DNA of 37,949 nucleotides from Streptomyces rubellomurinus (GTDB lineage: Bacteria; Actinomycetota; Actinomycetes; Streptomycetales; Streptomycetaceae), in NCBI RefSeq assembly GCF_000961885.1, contig NZ_JZKH01000083.1, positions 1 through 37,949 on the forward strand. Direction: 5' to 3'. Below the pieces are notes generated by a model, which did no database searches, was not told the origin of the DNA, and saw nothing but the letters and a program-made list of their open reading frames with translations. The position numbers and the translations under genes are program-made. Below, in pieces: positions 1-7,703 of the stretch (the first letter of the stretch is position 1; each line of letters starts with the position of its first letter).

Positions 1-30
1 CCCCCCCCCCCCACCCCCCACCCCCCACCC
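1..30. repeat. Poly-C tract with single A interruptions (G-runs on the minus strand)
   Basis: The window opens with twelve C residues, then A, six C, A, six C, A and three C. Read on the minus strand, downstream of the leftmost operon, this is a series of long G runs separated by single T residues, a pattern that can form a G-quadruplex. It sits at the window edge, so its full extent is not visible. The homopolymer length may be inaccurate if it lies at a difficult assembly position. Confidence 0.6.
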
Positions 31-63
31 GGTCCTGCCAACGGCCGGACGAACAGGAAGCGG

Positions 64-100
64 TTCCGGGCGCCCGCTCGACTCGAGCGGGCGCCCGGAA
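64..100 (-). terminator. Perfect inverted repeat, likely terminator of the leftmost minus-strand operon
   Basis: Positions 64-81 and 83-100 are perfect reverse complements (18-bp arms around one central base). The repeat starts 17 bases beyond the stop codon at 117-119 of the minus-strand gene. There is no T-tract on either side, which is usual for streptomycete terminators. Its position at the end of the operon makes transcription termination the simplest reading. Confidence 0.7.
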
Positions 101-116
101 GAGTCGGGGCGGAATC

Positions 117-1253
117 TCAGATTTCTGCAGTGACGGCCGACACTCTTCTGTGAGTGGCCATCACGTTGGCCAGCGCCTGCTTGTCTGTGATCCATTCGGT
201 GCCGCCGACAGAGATCGAATGTCGTACGGCGTCGAGGAGGGATTCGTCGGCCTCAGCGGGTTGAGTCAGGTGTGCCCGCATGTAGTGCTTGAAGAATGCG
301 GGAAGTTGGTCCAGCCGGGTGCCGGTCTTGGCCCTCAGGGAGAGGAGCGGAAGGAACCACTCGTCGAAGCCATCTTTGATCTCCTGGGTGGCTCGGTAGG
401 CCTCGTACAGCGGTTGCAGGCTTGCCGCGTGGTCGTACGGGAGGTGGCCGTGCAGGGTGTACTGAAGCCGGATGCCGTCGTGTTGGCGGAAGTGCTGGCC
501 GTGGGCGGCGATGTGGTTGGCCGCGTTCTCGGTGACGGTCATGACGGCCGTGTCCGCTTTGTGTAGCCGGGCTGCGGCGAGGACGGTGGCGTGGATGCCG
601 ACCCGTGGGTCGAGGACGAGCCCGTTGAGGCCGAGCGGCGAGAGGTCGATGCCGTGGTGGCGGGTTCGGGAGAGGATCAGGCGCTGGGCGACGTTGGCGG
701 CGGTGTGCTGGAGGTGCTTGGGCTGCTGGCGGTGGCTTGCGTGGATGTCGGAGCGGTCGAGGACGGGGCGGTCCTTCGCGTGTTCGGTGACGAGGTGGAG
801 GCCGGTGCGGTCCTGGGTGTCGGTGCTGCCGCAGGCGTTGCAGGGGTGGCTGCCGGTGCCGGTCATGTGACCGCAGGCCCGACAGGTGGGGACGGTCTCG
901 CGGCTGATGGTGAGGGCGCCGGCGCGAAGGTTGATCTCGATCATCTCCAGCGCGAGATTGGCGACCTCCACGTCGGTATCGGTCAGGGTGCCGCCCACCG
1001 GGGGCTGTCCGGACGGGTACTTGGCGGCAATCAGGTCGGCCTCGAACCGTTGGCGGGGGATCATCGGGCCCTCGGCCTGGCGGTGGCGGAGGTCTCCGGC
1101 GAGGGTCACGGTGTTCCACAGGTGGGGTGCGGGCGGTAAGCCCAGGATGGCGTTGAGAGCGGCGGCAAGGCGAATGCCCACGGCCTTGCCGGGGCGGGTG
1201 TCGAAGGTGAAGGGGCCGTTCTGGACGGGCCCGTTGAGGAACAGGTGTCGCAC
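117..1253 (-). CDS. Uncharacterised protein with a CxxC...CxxC zinc knuckle
   Basis: This is a 378-residue protein with a GTG start at 1253, preceded by a strong AGGAGG ribosome binding site. The upstream phosphatase stop lies only 9 bases away, so it is the last gene of a four-gene minus-strand operon. Four cysteines at about residues 124, 127, 138 and 141 form a rubredoxin-like zinc knuckle in the middle of the chain. The N-terminus (FLNGPVQNGPF, then an HLWNT motif) and the placement of the knuckle faintly recall class I aminoacyl-tRNA synthetases of the Met/Cys type. However, I see no KMSKS-like motif, so I do not assign that function. Its companions (kinase-like, nucleotidyltransferase and phosphatase genes) suggest a shared small-molecule or nucleotide pathway, which is inference from context only. 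Confidence 0.7.
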   Translation of the reverse strand: MRHLFLNGPVQNGPFTFDTRPGKAVGIRLAAALNAILGLPPAPHLWNTVTLAGDLRHRQAEGPMIPRQRFEADLIAAKYPSGQPPVGGTLTDTDVEVANLALEMIEINLRAGALTISRETVPTCRACGHMTGTGSHPCNACGSTDTQDRTGLHLVTEHAKDRPVLDRSDIHASHRQQPKHLQHTAANVAQRLILSRTRHHGIDLSPLGLNGLVLDPRVGIHATVLAAARLHKADTAVMTVTENAANHIAAHGQHFRQHDGIRLQYTLHGHLPYDHAASLQPLYEAYRATQEIKDGFDEWFLPLLSLRAKTGTRLDQLPAFFKHYMRAHLTQPAEADESLLDAVRHSISVGGTEWITDKQALANVMATHRRVSAVTAEI

Positions 1254-1262
1254 AGGCTCCTC

Positions 1263-1937
1263 CTAGATCGGCGGGGTGGTGGTTCCCGTCCGGGTGAACC
1301 GGCCGTCTCGCAGTTCGTAGTGGAGGATCGTGGCGTTGGGCATCTTGCCCTTCCGCTCCTCGGCGAGGACCTCGGGCAGGGTGCGGGCTTCGAGCAGGGA
1401 TCGAAGGGCCACCGCGGCGGTCTGGTGGGTGAAGGCGACAACGGCGCGCGATTCCTGGAGTTCGGCCCGGGCGAGGGCGGCGAACTCGGCGGCCCGCTCG
1501 AGCACGCCCTCGGCGAGCGATTCGCCGCCGCCCGGCGCGGTCCAGATGTGCTTGCGCAGGCGGCGGTCCTCGGCGAGCTCGGGGTAGCTGTCGTAGAGCT
1601 CGCGCTTGGTCATGTAGGTGGCGTCGCCGTAGTGCTGCTCGTCCAGGAGCGCGGTCTCCAGAGGCCACCCGTTGGGGAGGTCGGGCAGGGCGATCGCGGC
1701 GGTGTCGATCGCCCGGCGGTATGTCGAGGTGTAGACGTGCGGCTCCGGGCCGACGATTTCCGGCAGGACGCCGGCCAGCCACTGGGCCTGCCGGAAGCCG
1801 CGGGGGGTCAGGCCGACGATGGTGCGGGAGATGGTGTGCGCGGCGGGTCCGCTGTAGGGGCGGGGGTCCTGGTAGAAGCCGTTGTACTTGTCGGCGTTCT
1901 CGACGGACTCTGCGTGTCGGACGACGAGCAGGGGCAA
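1263..1937 (-). CDS. Histidine phosphatase family protein (phosphoglycerate mutase-like), TTG start
   Basis: This 224-residue member of the histidine phosphatase superfamily transfers phosphate through a catalytic histidine. The RHAES motif is at residues 7-11 (nucleophile H8). Other expected residues are R74 in STYRRA, E100 and the second catalytic histidine H171 in AFTHQT. The frame stays open upstream, but homology begins at MPLLVVRHAE. A TTG at 1937 has AGGAG seven bases upstream (1945-1949) and follows the neighbouring stop (1948-1950) by ten bases, so I place the start there. The substrate is unknown. It is third in the operon with a phosphotransferase and a nucleotidyltransferase, which fits a phosphorylated metabolite or nucleotide-sugar substrate. 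Confidence 0.85.
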   Translation of the reverse strand: MPLLVVRHAESVENADKYNGFYQDPRPYSGPAAHTISRTIVGLTPRGFRQAQWLAGVLPEIVGPEPHVYTSTYRRAIDTAAIALPDLPNGWPLETALLDEQHYGDATYMTKRELYDSYPELAEDRRLRKHIWTAPGGGESLAEGVLERAAEFAALARAELQESRAVVAFTHQTAAVALRSLLEARTLPEVLAEERKGKMPNATILHYELRDGRFTRTGTTTPPI

Positions 1938-1944
1938 GACAAGG

Positions 1945-1949
1945 CTCCT
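1945..1949 (-). promoter_or_regulatory. Ribosome binding site that fixes a TTG start
   Basis: AGGAG on the minus strand lies seven bases before the TTG at 1937-1935 and overlaps the upstream stop codon (1950-1948). No ATG or GTG is available at this spacing. This suggests translational coupling with the upstream nucleotidyltransferase. Confidence 0.7.
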
Positions 1950-3048
1950 ATCCGGCGAGGTTGGCGACGTAGGAGCCGCTGACCGTCCAGGGGGTGAGTT
2001 CGATGCCGAAGCCGCTGTGGTCGCCGTCCTGGGTGTGGACGAGCTTGCCGGACAGGTGCACGGTGTCGCCGGATCGGAACGCACCGGTGTAGGCGCCGAG
2101 GTACGAGCGCATGTGGGTGATCCGGCGGGCGAAGGAGTCGGCCTCGTCGATGGTCGAGCTGAGGATGGTCCTGACCTTGATCCCGTACACGGCCGGGGTG
2201 GTGAGGCCCTCGGCGTGGTCGGTGATCTCCGCGAGGAGGGAGATCTCGCCGATCTCCTTGGAGGAGATCCGGGCGAAGGTCCTGTCGCGGTCGGAGCGGA
2301 TGGGCTCGCAGTTGATGTGCGCGCCGACGCCTGCGGTCAGTCCTTGGAGCTTGCGGCGTTCCTGTTTCATGAGGGCGTCGAAGGAGCTGCCCTCCATGTA
2401 CTTGGCCCGGCGGATGTACAGCCGGGTGAGGTCGTCCCCGTCGTAGGGCCGGATCAGGTCGGCCTGCTGGAACAGTTCCTGGGCGACGTGGTAGCCCTCC
2501 GGCCCGTAGCAGACCAGGTCGATGTCCGAGCGCTCGTTGAAGCAGCCGACGAGAAAGGAGCCGGTGACGCCGATCAGGCCCTGGGCGCCGTTTGCAGTGA
2601 TCCACTCGGTGATCGCCAGGAGGTCCTTGCCAGCCGAGTTGTCGGCGACCGCGCCGGGCTCCTTGTGGATGGCGGTGAGCGCCTGGCGGCAGGAGTAGTG
2701 GACGGCCACGTCCTCGCGCGGGATTCCGGTGATGACACAGCCGAGGGTGTCGGAGTAGACGTAGCACTCCGGCCTGCCGGCCAGGATGCCGAAGGACTTC
2801 GACACGACGCTGTTCTGCCGGTAGGTCTGGCCGAACAGCCGCCGGTCGCCCTTCTCGTCGGGGTGGTACTTGACGTAGCCGAGGTAGTGGCTGCCGGGGT
2901 GGCTGTCGCCGATGACCTTGAAGACGACTCCGTGGTGGTCCAACAGGTAGTCGCGGTCGCGGACGGTGGGGACCGGCCTACCGGTGTTCAGCGGTGAACC
3001 GTTCCAGAGTGGGGAAGACACCGGTGTCGATCGTGTCGGACGACTCAT
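1948..3048 (-). CDS. Nucleotidyltransferase-fold protein (pol beta-like)
   Basis: The 366-residue reading starts at ATG 3048. Residues 163-177 carry the nucleotidyltransferase signature: GS, then FLVGCFNERS, then DID. This is the GS...DxD arrangement that binds nucleotide and two metal ions in pol beta-type transferases, so a role moving a nucleotidyl group onto an unknown acceptor is likely. The long flanking regions are not recognised. The start is uncertain. ATG 3048 would overlap the upstream phosphotransferase by 71 bases with no good ribosome binding site, and a GTG at 3021 or a TTG at 2943 are alternatives. The protein is second in the operon, and its stop is 10 bases before the TTG of the phosphatase gene. 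Confidence 0.75.
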   Translation of the reverse strand: MSRPTRSTPVSSPLWNGSPLNTGRPVPTVRDRDYLLDHHGVVFKVIGDSHPGSHYLGYVKYHPDEKGDRRLFGQTYRQNSVVSKSFGILAGRPECYVYSDTLGCVITGIPREDVAVHYSCRQALTAIHKEPGAVADNSAGKDLLAITEWITANGAQGLIGVTGSFLVGCFNERSDIDLVCYGPEGYHVAQELFQQADLIRPYDGDDLTRLYIRRAKYMEGSSFDALMKQERRKLQGLTAGVGAHINCEPIRSDRDRTFARISSKEIGEISLLAEITDHAEGLTTPAVYGIKVRTILSSTIDEADSFARRITHMRSYLGAYTGAFRSGDTVHLSGKLVHTQDGDHSGFGIELTPWTVSGSYVANLAG

Positions 3049-3880
3049 ACTGATCGAGTCCCATCGTGAACAGGGTGCGGCGGTACTGCCACTTGATGTG
3101 CTTGTCGTGCCGCGCGGGGTCGGTGGGCCGCATGAGGGCGAGGAAGAAGAAACACTTGACCATCAGGAAGTCGCCCAGGTGCTCGCTCACCCGCTTCTCG
3201 ACCAGGGATGCGGTGGTCCCGTCGAGCGCGGCGATGTAGGCGGCGCGCTGTTCCGGGCTGATCGTGTAGCCCTTGCCGCCGCCCTTGAAGGCCACGATGT
3301 CGAGCGCGGGGTAGACGTCGTAGCCGAGCGGGATCGGTCCGTGGTGCTGCCAGTCGATGACCCCGGCCTGCAGGACGTTGGGCAGGCCGTAGTCCAGGTG
3401 CCCGTGCGCCATCGGCAGTTGTGCCAGCCGGTCGAGGGCGTGCTTGACCGCCGCGTGGACTCGCGGGGTGTCGAAGTCCGGGTTCTCCTCGAAGACCTCG
3501 GCCGCGAAGGCGGCCTTCTCGAACCACGGCATGGCGGGGAGGGGGTGCCTCGCCTGGGCCTGCAGGAGCTTCGATGCCACGGCAGCCGCCGTACTGATGA
3601 CCTGACAGCTGACCTGACCGTCCCGCTTGGCGTCGGCCATGGCTTCCTCGTGCAACGAGGTCTCGCCGATGGCTCGCTCGACGACGAAGTAGCCCTCGTC
3701 CTCAAGCCCGCTGTCGACGATCTCCGGGACGGGATAGCCGAGGCCGACGGCCAGCTGCTGAAACTCGGTCTCTGCCCGCAGGTCCTCGCCACCGGTCCGC
3801 TTGTAGAGCAGGCCATCCGCCGATCGCCACACAGCGCCTTGGGTGGCGGTTCTGTCCTTCACGAACTCCCAGTCGCTCAT
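2978..3880 (-). CDS. APH/choline-kinase-fold phosphotransferase
   Basis: This 300-residue protein has a protein-kinase-like phosphotransferase fold. The catalytic loop is HLDYGLPN (residues 161-168, matching HxDxxxxN with D163 and N168). It is followed by VIDW (metal-binding D176, the equivalent of DFG). K27 in LLYKR and a glutamate near residue 38 are candidates for the ATP-binding Lys-Glu pair. Members phosphorylate aminoglycosides, choline, homoserine or other small hydroxyl compounds, and the substrate here cannot be told. ATG 3880 has GGAAGGAC upstream. It is the first gene of the four-gene minus-strand operon, whose promoter should lie in 3881-3961 or further upstream. Confidence 0.82.
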   Translation of the reverse strand: MSDWEFVKDRTATQGAVWRSADGLLYKRTGGEDLRAETEFQQLAVGLGYPVPEIVDSGLEDEGYFVVERAIGETSLHEEAMADAKRDGQVSCQVISTAAAVASKLLQAQARHPLPAMPWFEKAAFAAEVFEENPDFDTPRVHAAVKHALDRLAQLPMAHGHLDYGLPNVLQAGVIDWQHHGPIPLGYDVYPALDIVAFKGGGKGYTISPEQRAAYIAALDGTTASLVEKRVSEHLGDFLMVKCFFFLALMRPTDPARHDKHIKWQYRRTLFTMGLDQYESSDTIDTGVFPTLERFTAEHR

Positions 3881-3961
3881 CCATCCGTCCTTCCGTGGCG
3901 CCGAGTTTGAGAGGATCGTGTCGCAGCATTCGAGGACCGCGTCACCGCGTACGTGGACGGC

Positions 3962-4657
3962 TCAGGGACGTCCTGGAACGCTTTCCAGCAGAGCAAGGAG
4001 GTCCGCCGTGTCCGACAGGTCCGGGAGGACCACGGGAGCACCCGCTGCCTCCAGCTCGGCCCGGTCGTGGATGCCGGAAGCCACCGCGATGATCCCGCAG
4101 CCGGTGGTGAGGGCTGCCTCGACGTCCCGTGGCGTGTCGCCGATCAGGACGACCGGTGTGCCGCTGGGCAGTCCGCGGTGGCGGTGAACACGCCGGCGTG
4201 CGACGGCTACCAGGTCGGCACGCTGCTCGGCGTCGGCGCCATAAGCGCCGACGCCGAGATCCAGCAGCGGATCGAGATCGAAAGCTGACAGCTTCACGCG
4301 GGCATTCGCCGCGATGTTGCCGGCCAGTACCGATGACACCCAATCGGTCTGGTTGCGCGCGGCCTTGAGGGCGTCGCGCACACCCGCAAGTGCCATCCCG
4401 CGTCGACGCAGTTCGCCGAAGTGTTCCTGGCCGGCCCGGGCGAGGGCGGCTTCGGTGATCGGCCAGTCGGGCTCCGGGAGATCGTGTCTGCGGAACATGT
4501 CGCGCATGATCAAGCGGTCCGTACGGCCCTCCGTCGACGCTTGCACGGTTGCTGGGGCATCGGTCAACGAGGCGAATGCGGCAGCGTAGATCTCCTTGCT
4601 CACCCCGGCGTTCTCGATGAGCGTGTGGTCGATATCCCACAGGACGATGAGCTGCAT
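3962..4657 (-). CDS. HAD-superfamily hydrolase (phosphatase-like)
   Basis: This 231-residue haloacid dehalogenase-family protein has motif I WDIDHTLIEN (D8 nucleophile, D10 acid/base) and a C-terminal GDTPRDVEAA motif that supplies the metal-binding acidic residues. The frame is open much further upstream, but the HAD fold starts at MQLIVLWDIDH, so ATG 4657 is taken as the start. There is no clear Shine-Dalgarno sequence, and the mRNA may be leaderless. The family includes phosphoglycolate phosphatases and beta-phosphoglucomutases, so the substrate is open. It is divergent from the HTH gene at 4745, leaving an 87-base shared promoter region. Confidence 0.83.
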   Translation of the reverse strand: MQLIVLWDIDHTLIENAGVSKEIYAAAFASLTDAPATVQASTEGRTDRLIMRDMFRRHDLPEPDWPITEAALARAGQEHFGELRRRGMALAGVRDALKAARNQTDWVSSVLAGNIAANARVKLSAFDLDPLLDLGVGAYGADAEQRADLVAVARRRVHRHRGLPSGTPVVLIGDTPRDVEAALTTGCGIIAVASGIHDRAELEAAGAPVVLPDLSDTADLLALLESVPGRP

Positions 4658-4744
4658 GCCGACAGAGTAGACATCTTGTCGGGCCGTCAGCTCCGGCGAA
4701 ACGACCCACAACGTCCTTGCGCGGCCGTGCCGCGCTCGGCTTGT
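4658..4744. promoter_or_regulatory. Divergent promoter region between the HAD and HTH genes
   Basis: These 87 bases separate two genes reading away from each other and must contain, or overlap, both promoters. Neither gene has a recognisable ribosome binding site, so one or both transcripts may be leaderless. I see no convincing -10/-35 pair or operator. Confidence 0.4.
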
Positions 4745-5527
4745 ATGGCCTCCGTGAACGAGCGACTTCACTCCGTACTCGCTCAGCGAGGCGTGGAGCC
4801 AAAGATGCTCGCCGAAGCCTGCGAAGTGGACCCCAAGACCGTGGGTCGCTGGCTCGGCGGACGCTTGCCCCACCCGAGGCACCGCTTCCGTGCCGCCCGG
4901 CTCCTGCGGGTGGAGGAGAGCTTCCTCTGGCCGGACCCGCAGCCCCGTGCAGGGCGGGGGACCGGAGGGTTGGGCACCGAGCTCATCGGTACCCACCAGA
5001 ACCGGGCCAGCGTGCCTCGCGAGACCTGGCTGACCCTGCTGCAGGAGGCCCGGCAGCGGATCGACGTGCTCGTCTTCTCCGGGACGTTCTTCGCCCAATC
5101 CAATCCGCACGTCGCCAAGATGTTGGCCGAACGGGCCGGCCGTGGCGTTCGAGTGCGGCTGTGCTTCGGAGATCCGAGCGGGCGTGCGGCCGCGACCAGA
5201 GGCCGCGAGGAGGGCATCGGCGACACCCTCGCGGCCAAGATCCGAGCCTCCCTCACCTACTACCGCTGTCTACTCCCAGAAGAGGGCTGCGAGGTGAGGC
5301 TTCACGACACCACCCTGTACAACTCCCTCTTCCGCTATGACGACAACCTGCTGGTCAACCCGCACATCTTCGGCCAGCCGGCCAGTGCCAACCCCCTGCT
5401 CCACCTCAAGCGAGTGGACACCACCGGCTGGTTCGACAACTACGCTCAGAGCTTCGAAGCAGTCTGGGCCCACGCGCGGCCCTGGATGCCCGACCAGGAG
5501 GGGACCGCCGCAGATGGGCAGGACTGA
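4745..5527 (+). CDS. HTH-domain protein with PLD-like C-terminal region
   Basis: This 260-residue protein begins at ATG 4745, with an in-frame GTG at 4754 as an alternative. Residues 1-45 look like an XRE-type helix-turn-helix: ERLHSVLAQRG, then MLAEACEVDPKTVGRWL. The remainder (about 95-245) has the pattern of a phospholipase-D-like fold: strand RIDVLVFSG, helix, strand VRVRLCFGDP, then an LHDTTLYNS segment. A proper HKD motif (HxKxxxxD) is not visible, so it is probably a non-catalytic, effector-sensing version. It overlaps the Nudix gene by 14 bases and so is probably co-translated with it. The likely role is a regulator of, or partner to, the Nudix hydrolase. Confidence 0.7.
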   Translation: MASVNERLHSVLAQRGVEPKMLAEACEVDPKTVGRWLGGRLPHPRHRFRAARLLRVEESFLWPDPQPRAGRGTGGLGTELIGTHQNRASVPRETWLTLLQEARQRIDVLVFSGTFFAQSNPHVAKMLAERAGRGVRVRLCFGDPSGRAAATRGREEGIGDTLAAKIRASLTYYRCLLPEEGCEVRLHDTTLYNSLFRYDDNLLVNPHIFGQPASANPLLHLKRVDTTGWFDNYAQSFEAVWAHARPWMPDQEGTAADGQD

Positions 5528-5981
5528 GTACTACAACGACCCCAACGCCCCCAAGGCCAACACCCTTATCCCTGCAAGCAATCTGCTCGTCGTCGACGAC
5601 TCCGGTGCCATCCTGTTGCAGCGCCGCCGGGACACGGGACAGTGGGCGTTGCCCGGCGGCGCCCAGGACATCGGCGAGACCGCCGCCGAGTGCGCGGTGC
5701 GCGAGTGCGTGGAGGAGACCGGCATCCAGGCCGAGATCACCGGCTTCCTCGGCGTCTACACCAACCCGAACCACATCGTCGCCTACACCGATGGCGAGAT
5801 CCGCCAGCAGTACGAGAACACCTACATCGGCCGCCCGGTCGGCGGCGAGCCCACGATCAACGACGAGGCCGATGGCGTCCGCTTCGTTCAGCCCGCTGAC
5901 CTCGGCCAGTACGACATCCACCCCAGCATGCGCCAGCAGATCGGCGACTACCTCGCCGGCACCTACCCCCGCCTCGACTGA
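5514..5981 (+). CDS. Nudix hydrolase
   Basis: This 155-residue Nudix protein carries an exact Nudix box (G, five residues, E, seven residues, REUxEExGU) spanning GAQDIGE to RECVEETGI. It should hydrolyse a nucleoside-diphosphate-linked compound with Mg2+ or Mn2+. ATG 5514 lies inside the end of the HTH gene and is preceded by AGGAGGGG about ten bases upstream, which supports this start over longer in-frame extensions. The 3' end overlaps the convergent HD-domain gene by 19 bases. Confidence 0.9.
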   Translation: MGRTEYYNDPNAPKANTLIPASNLLVVDDSGAILLQRRRDTGQWALPGGAQDIGETAAECAVRECVEETGIQAEITGFLGVYTNPNHIVAYTDGEIRQQYENTYIGRPVGGEPTINDEADGVRFVQPADLGQYDIHPSMRQQIGDYLAGTYPRLD

Positions 5982-6532
5982 GCCGCCAGCGACGCCTCCA
6001 CCCGTTCAACCGCCGCGAAGATCCCCGGCGACGCCCGACCGATGAACCGCCCCACCACGCTCTCCGCCCCGTAACGGCTGAGGATCTCCGCAACGCGTGC
6101 CTCGGCGGTGGTCGGGCTACCGGCGGGTGTCGTCGTCATGTCGCACCACACCAGGGAGTCGACCAATCGCTGGTCCTCCAGCAGCGGGAACTCGACCTCC
6201 AGCACTTCTCGGAGACCGCGCTCCTCGGCTTCGAGCAGCGCGAACGAGTGGTTCGCCACCAACCGCGTGAGCTGGTCATCGGCCCCATGGACGTCACGGA
6301 GGAACCGCGCACCATCGAGTGGGTGGAACCCTGTTGTCGCCACTCCCGGTGCGTAACCAACATCGTGGAGCAGAGCGGCACAGGTGAGGAGTCGGGTCTG
6401 ATGGCCGAGAACTCGTTCGAGGCGGACCGCTCGCTCTGCCACGCCCTGAGTGTGTGACCAGCGTCGTGGCAGCGACTCGGCAAGCTGGTTCATCGCCAGC
6501 GTTCTTGCCCATGAGGTCGGCTCTTCGCTCAT
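5963..6532 (-). CDS. HD-domain phosphohydrolase-like protein
   Basis: This 189-residue protein has the HD superfamily metal-binding residues in order: H27 (WSHTQG), H56-D57 (LLHDVGY), H70 (GFHPLDGA), H95 (VANHS) and D131 (VWCDMTT). HD proteins hydrolyse phosphate esters of nucleotides or related compounds, and the substrate here is unknown. ATG 6532 has only a weak ribosome binding site. It is convergent with and overlaps the Nudix gene at the 3' end, so the two cannot be fully transcribed together without antisense RNA. Confidence 0.82.
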   Translation of the reverse strand: MSEEPTSWARTLAMNQLAESLPRRWSHTQGVAERAVRLERVLGHQTRLLTCAALLHDVGYAPGVATTGFHPLDGARFLRDVHGADDQLTRLVANHSFALLEAEERGLREVLEVEFPLLEDQRLVDSLVWCDMTTTPAGSPTTAEARVAEILSRYGAESVVGRFIGRASPGIFAAVERVEASLAAQSRRG

Positions 6533-6590
6533 GGGCTCATGGTTCCCGTGCTGAGTACCTGTACGCGCGCAGCAGCCAGATCGGCTGCCC

Positions 6591-6622
6591 CGGGCCCGCC
6601 GCGAACCTTCGCGGCGGGCCCG
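6591..6622 (-). terminator. Perfect 15-bp stem terminator after the DUF397 gene
   Basis: Bases 6591-6605 and 6608-6622 are exact reverse complements separated by two bases. The hairpin begins 18 bases past the stop of the minus-strand DUF397 gene. It lies in the gap before the start of the minus-strand HD gene and probably insulates the two units. Confidence 0.75.
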
Positions 6623-6640
6623 AAGCGTTGAGGGCGTGAA

Positions 6641-6838
6641 CTACTGGGCCAGATGGTCGAATTCGCCTGCCTGGATGCCGCGTAGGAGGGCGCGGAGTGA
6701 GGCGGGCGTGGTGGTGAGGATGACGTCGGGGTCATCGCTCTCGCGGATCCTGAGGGTGCAGTCGGTGAGTGCTGAGACGTATATGCAGTTGGCGGCGTCG
6801 CCGCTGAATGAGGACTTCTGCCAGTCGTGAACGGCCAT
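6641..6838 (-). CDS. DUF397 domain protein
   Basis: This 65-residue DUF397 protein starts at ATG 6838, with AGAGAGGACC as ribosome binding site. The family signature is visible: WQKSSFSGDAANCIYV near the N-terminus, then LRIRESDDPDVILTTTPASLRALL. DUF397 proteins are small actinobacterial partners of XRE regulators of the WhiJ type, and the XRE gene lies 13 bases upstream in the same direction. A modulator or antitoxin-like role for the regulator is the usual inference. Confidence 0.9.
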   Translation of the reverse strand: MAVHDWQKSSFSGDAANCIYVSALTDCTLRIRESDDPDVILTTTPASLRALLRGIQAGEFDHLAQ

Positions 6839-6851
6839 GGTCGGTCCTCTC

Positions 6852-7703
6852 TTAGGCGCTCTGGGCGATACGGCGGATGAGGTCGCGGGATGCATCAGGC
6901 TCGAGCGCACTTGTCGCCAACCGATCCATCACAGCTCGATATTTGATCAACTGCGGCTCGGTGTCGATGAACTCGGACCTGTCTCCATCAACCTGGACAC
7001 TGTCCAATCGTGCAACCTCGGCGTTGAAGTACACGATCCCGGCCCCGGAACTGGGGTAGCTGCCGGTGCCGAACGGGATCACCCTCAGGTCGATGTGAGG
7101 TTGCTCGCTCATGGTCACCAGGTGTTCCAACTGCTCCCGGGCGACCTTCGGACCGCCGAAGCCCATGCGCAAGGCGGCCTCGTGGACGACGGCGGACAGC
7201 GGGATCGGTTGTTCGCCGTAGAGCACTCCCTGTCGCTTGATGCGGTGGGAGACGAGATGTTCCACTTCCGGCGGCGAGAGGGGTGGGACGACATCTCGGA
7301 AGAGTGCGCGAGCGTGTTCCGGGGTCTGGAGGAGTCCCGGGACGTGAATGGCTGAAGCGATCCGCATCGATTGCGCGTGGTGCTCGAGTTCGGCCAGGTC
7401 GAGGGCTCCGGCCGGGAGGATCTCGCGGTACTCCTCCCACCAGCCACGGGTGCGGCCGCCCGTCATGCGGGTCAGCGCGTCGATCAAGGTGTCATCCACG
7501 CAGCCGTAGAGACGGGCCAAGGTCCGCACCCGGTCCGCGCTCACCGGGTATCCGCCGGATTCGATGTTGCTGATCCGGGACTGCGGGGTGCCGTGCAGCT
7601 CCCCGGCTCGCGTGACCGACAGCCCTGCCTGCTCGCGCAACCGGCGCAGCTCCGCGCCGAGTCGCCGCTGCCGGATGCTCGGCGGGGTCTTGCTGGGCGG
7701 CAT
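6852..7703 (-). CDS. XRE-family regulator with DUF5753 effector domain (WhiJ-like)
   Basis: This 283-residue DNA-binding protein has an N-terminal helix-turn-helix (about residues 14-70: RLGAELRRLREQAGLS, then TPQSRISNIESG). A DUF5753 region follows from about residue 95 and includes the typical VPGLLQTPEHARALF segment. ATG 7703 has an AGGAG site. Together with the DUF397 gene it forms the regulator pair that streptomycetes carry in many copies, usually linked to development or antibiotic control. Whether it acts on the nearby cluster cannot be told. Confidence 0.92.
   Translation of the reverse strand: MPPSKTPPSIRQRRLGAELRRLREQAGLSVTRAGELHGTPQSRISNIESGGYPVSADRVRTLARLYGCVDDTLIDALTRMTGGRTRGWWEEYREILPAGALDLAELEHHAQSMRIASAIHVPGLLQTPEHARALFRDVVPPLSPPEVEHLVSHRIKRQGVLYGEQPIPLSAVVHEAALRMGFGGPKVAREQLEHLVTMSEQPHIDLRVIPFGTGSYPSSGAGIVYFNAEVARLDSVQVDGDRSEFIDTEPQLIKYRAVMDRLATSALEPDASRDLIRRIAQSA

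Noticed and set aside
2978..3880. Phosphotransferase with a broken HGDL motif (HGHL)
   Set aside because: The proper alignment is one step further: HLDYGLPN satisfies HxDxxxxN, so the catalytic Asp is present.
3962..5110. Long N-terminal extension of the HAD protein
   Set aside because: The upstream 151 codons lie antisense to the HTH gene, are not HAD-like and lack a ribosome binding site; the fold begins at ATG 4657.
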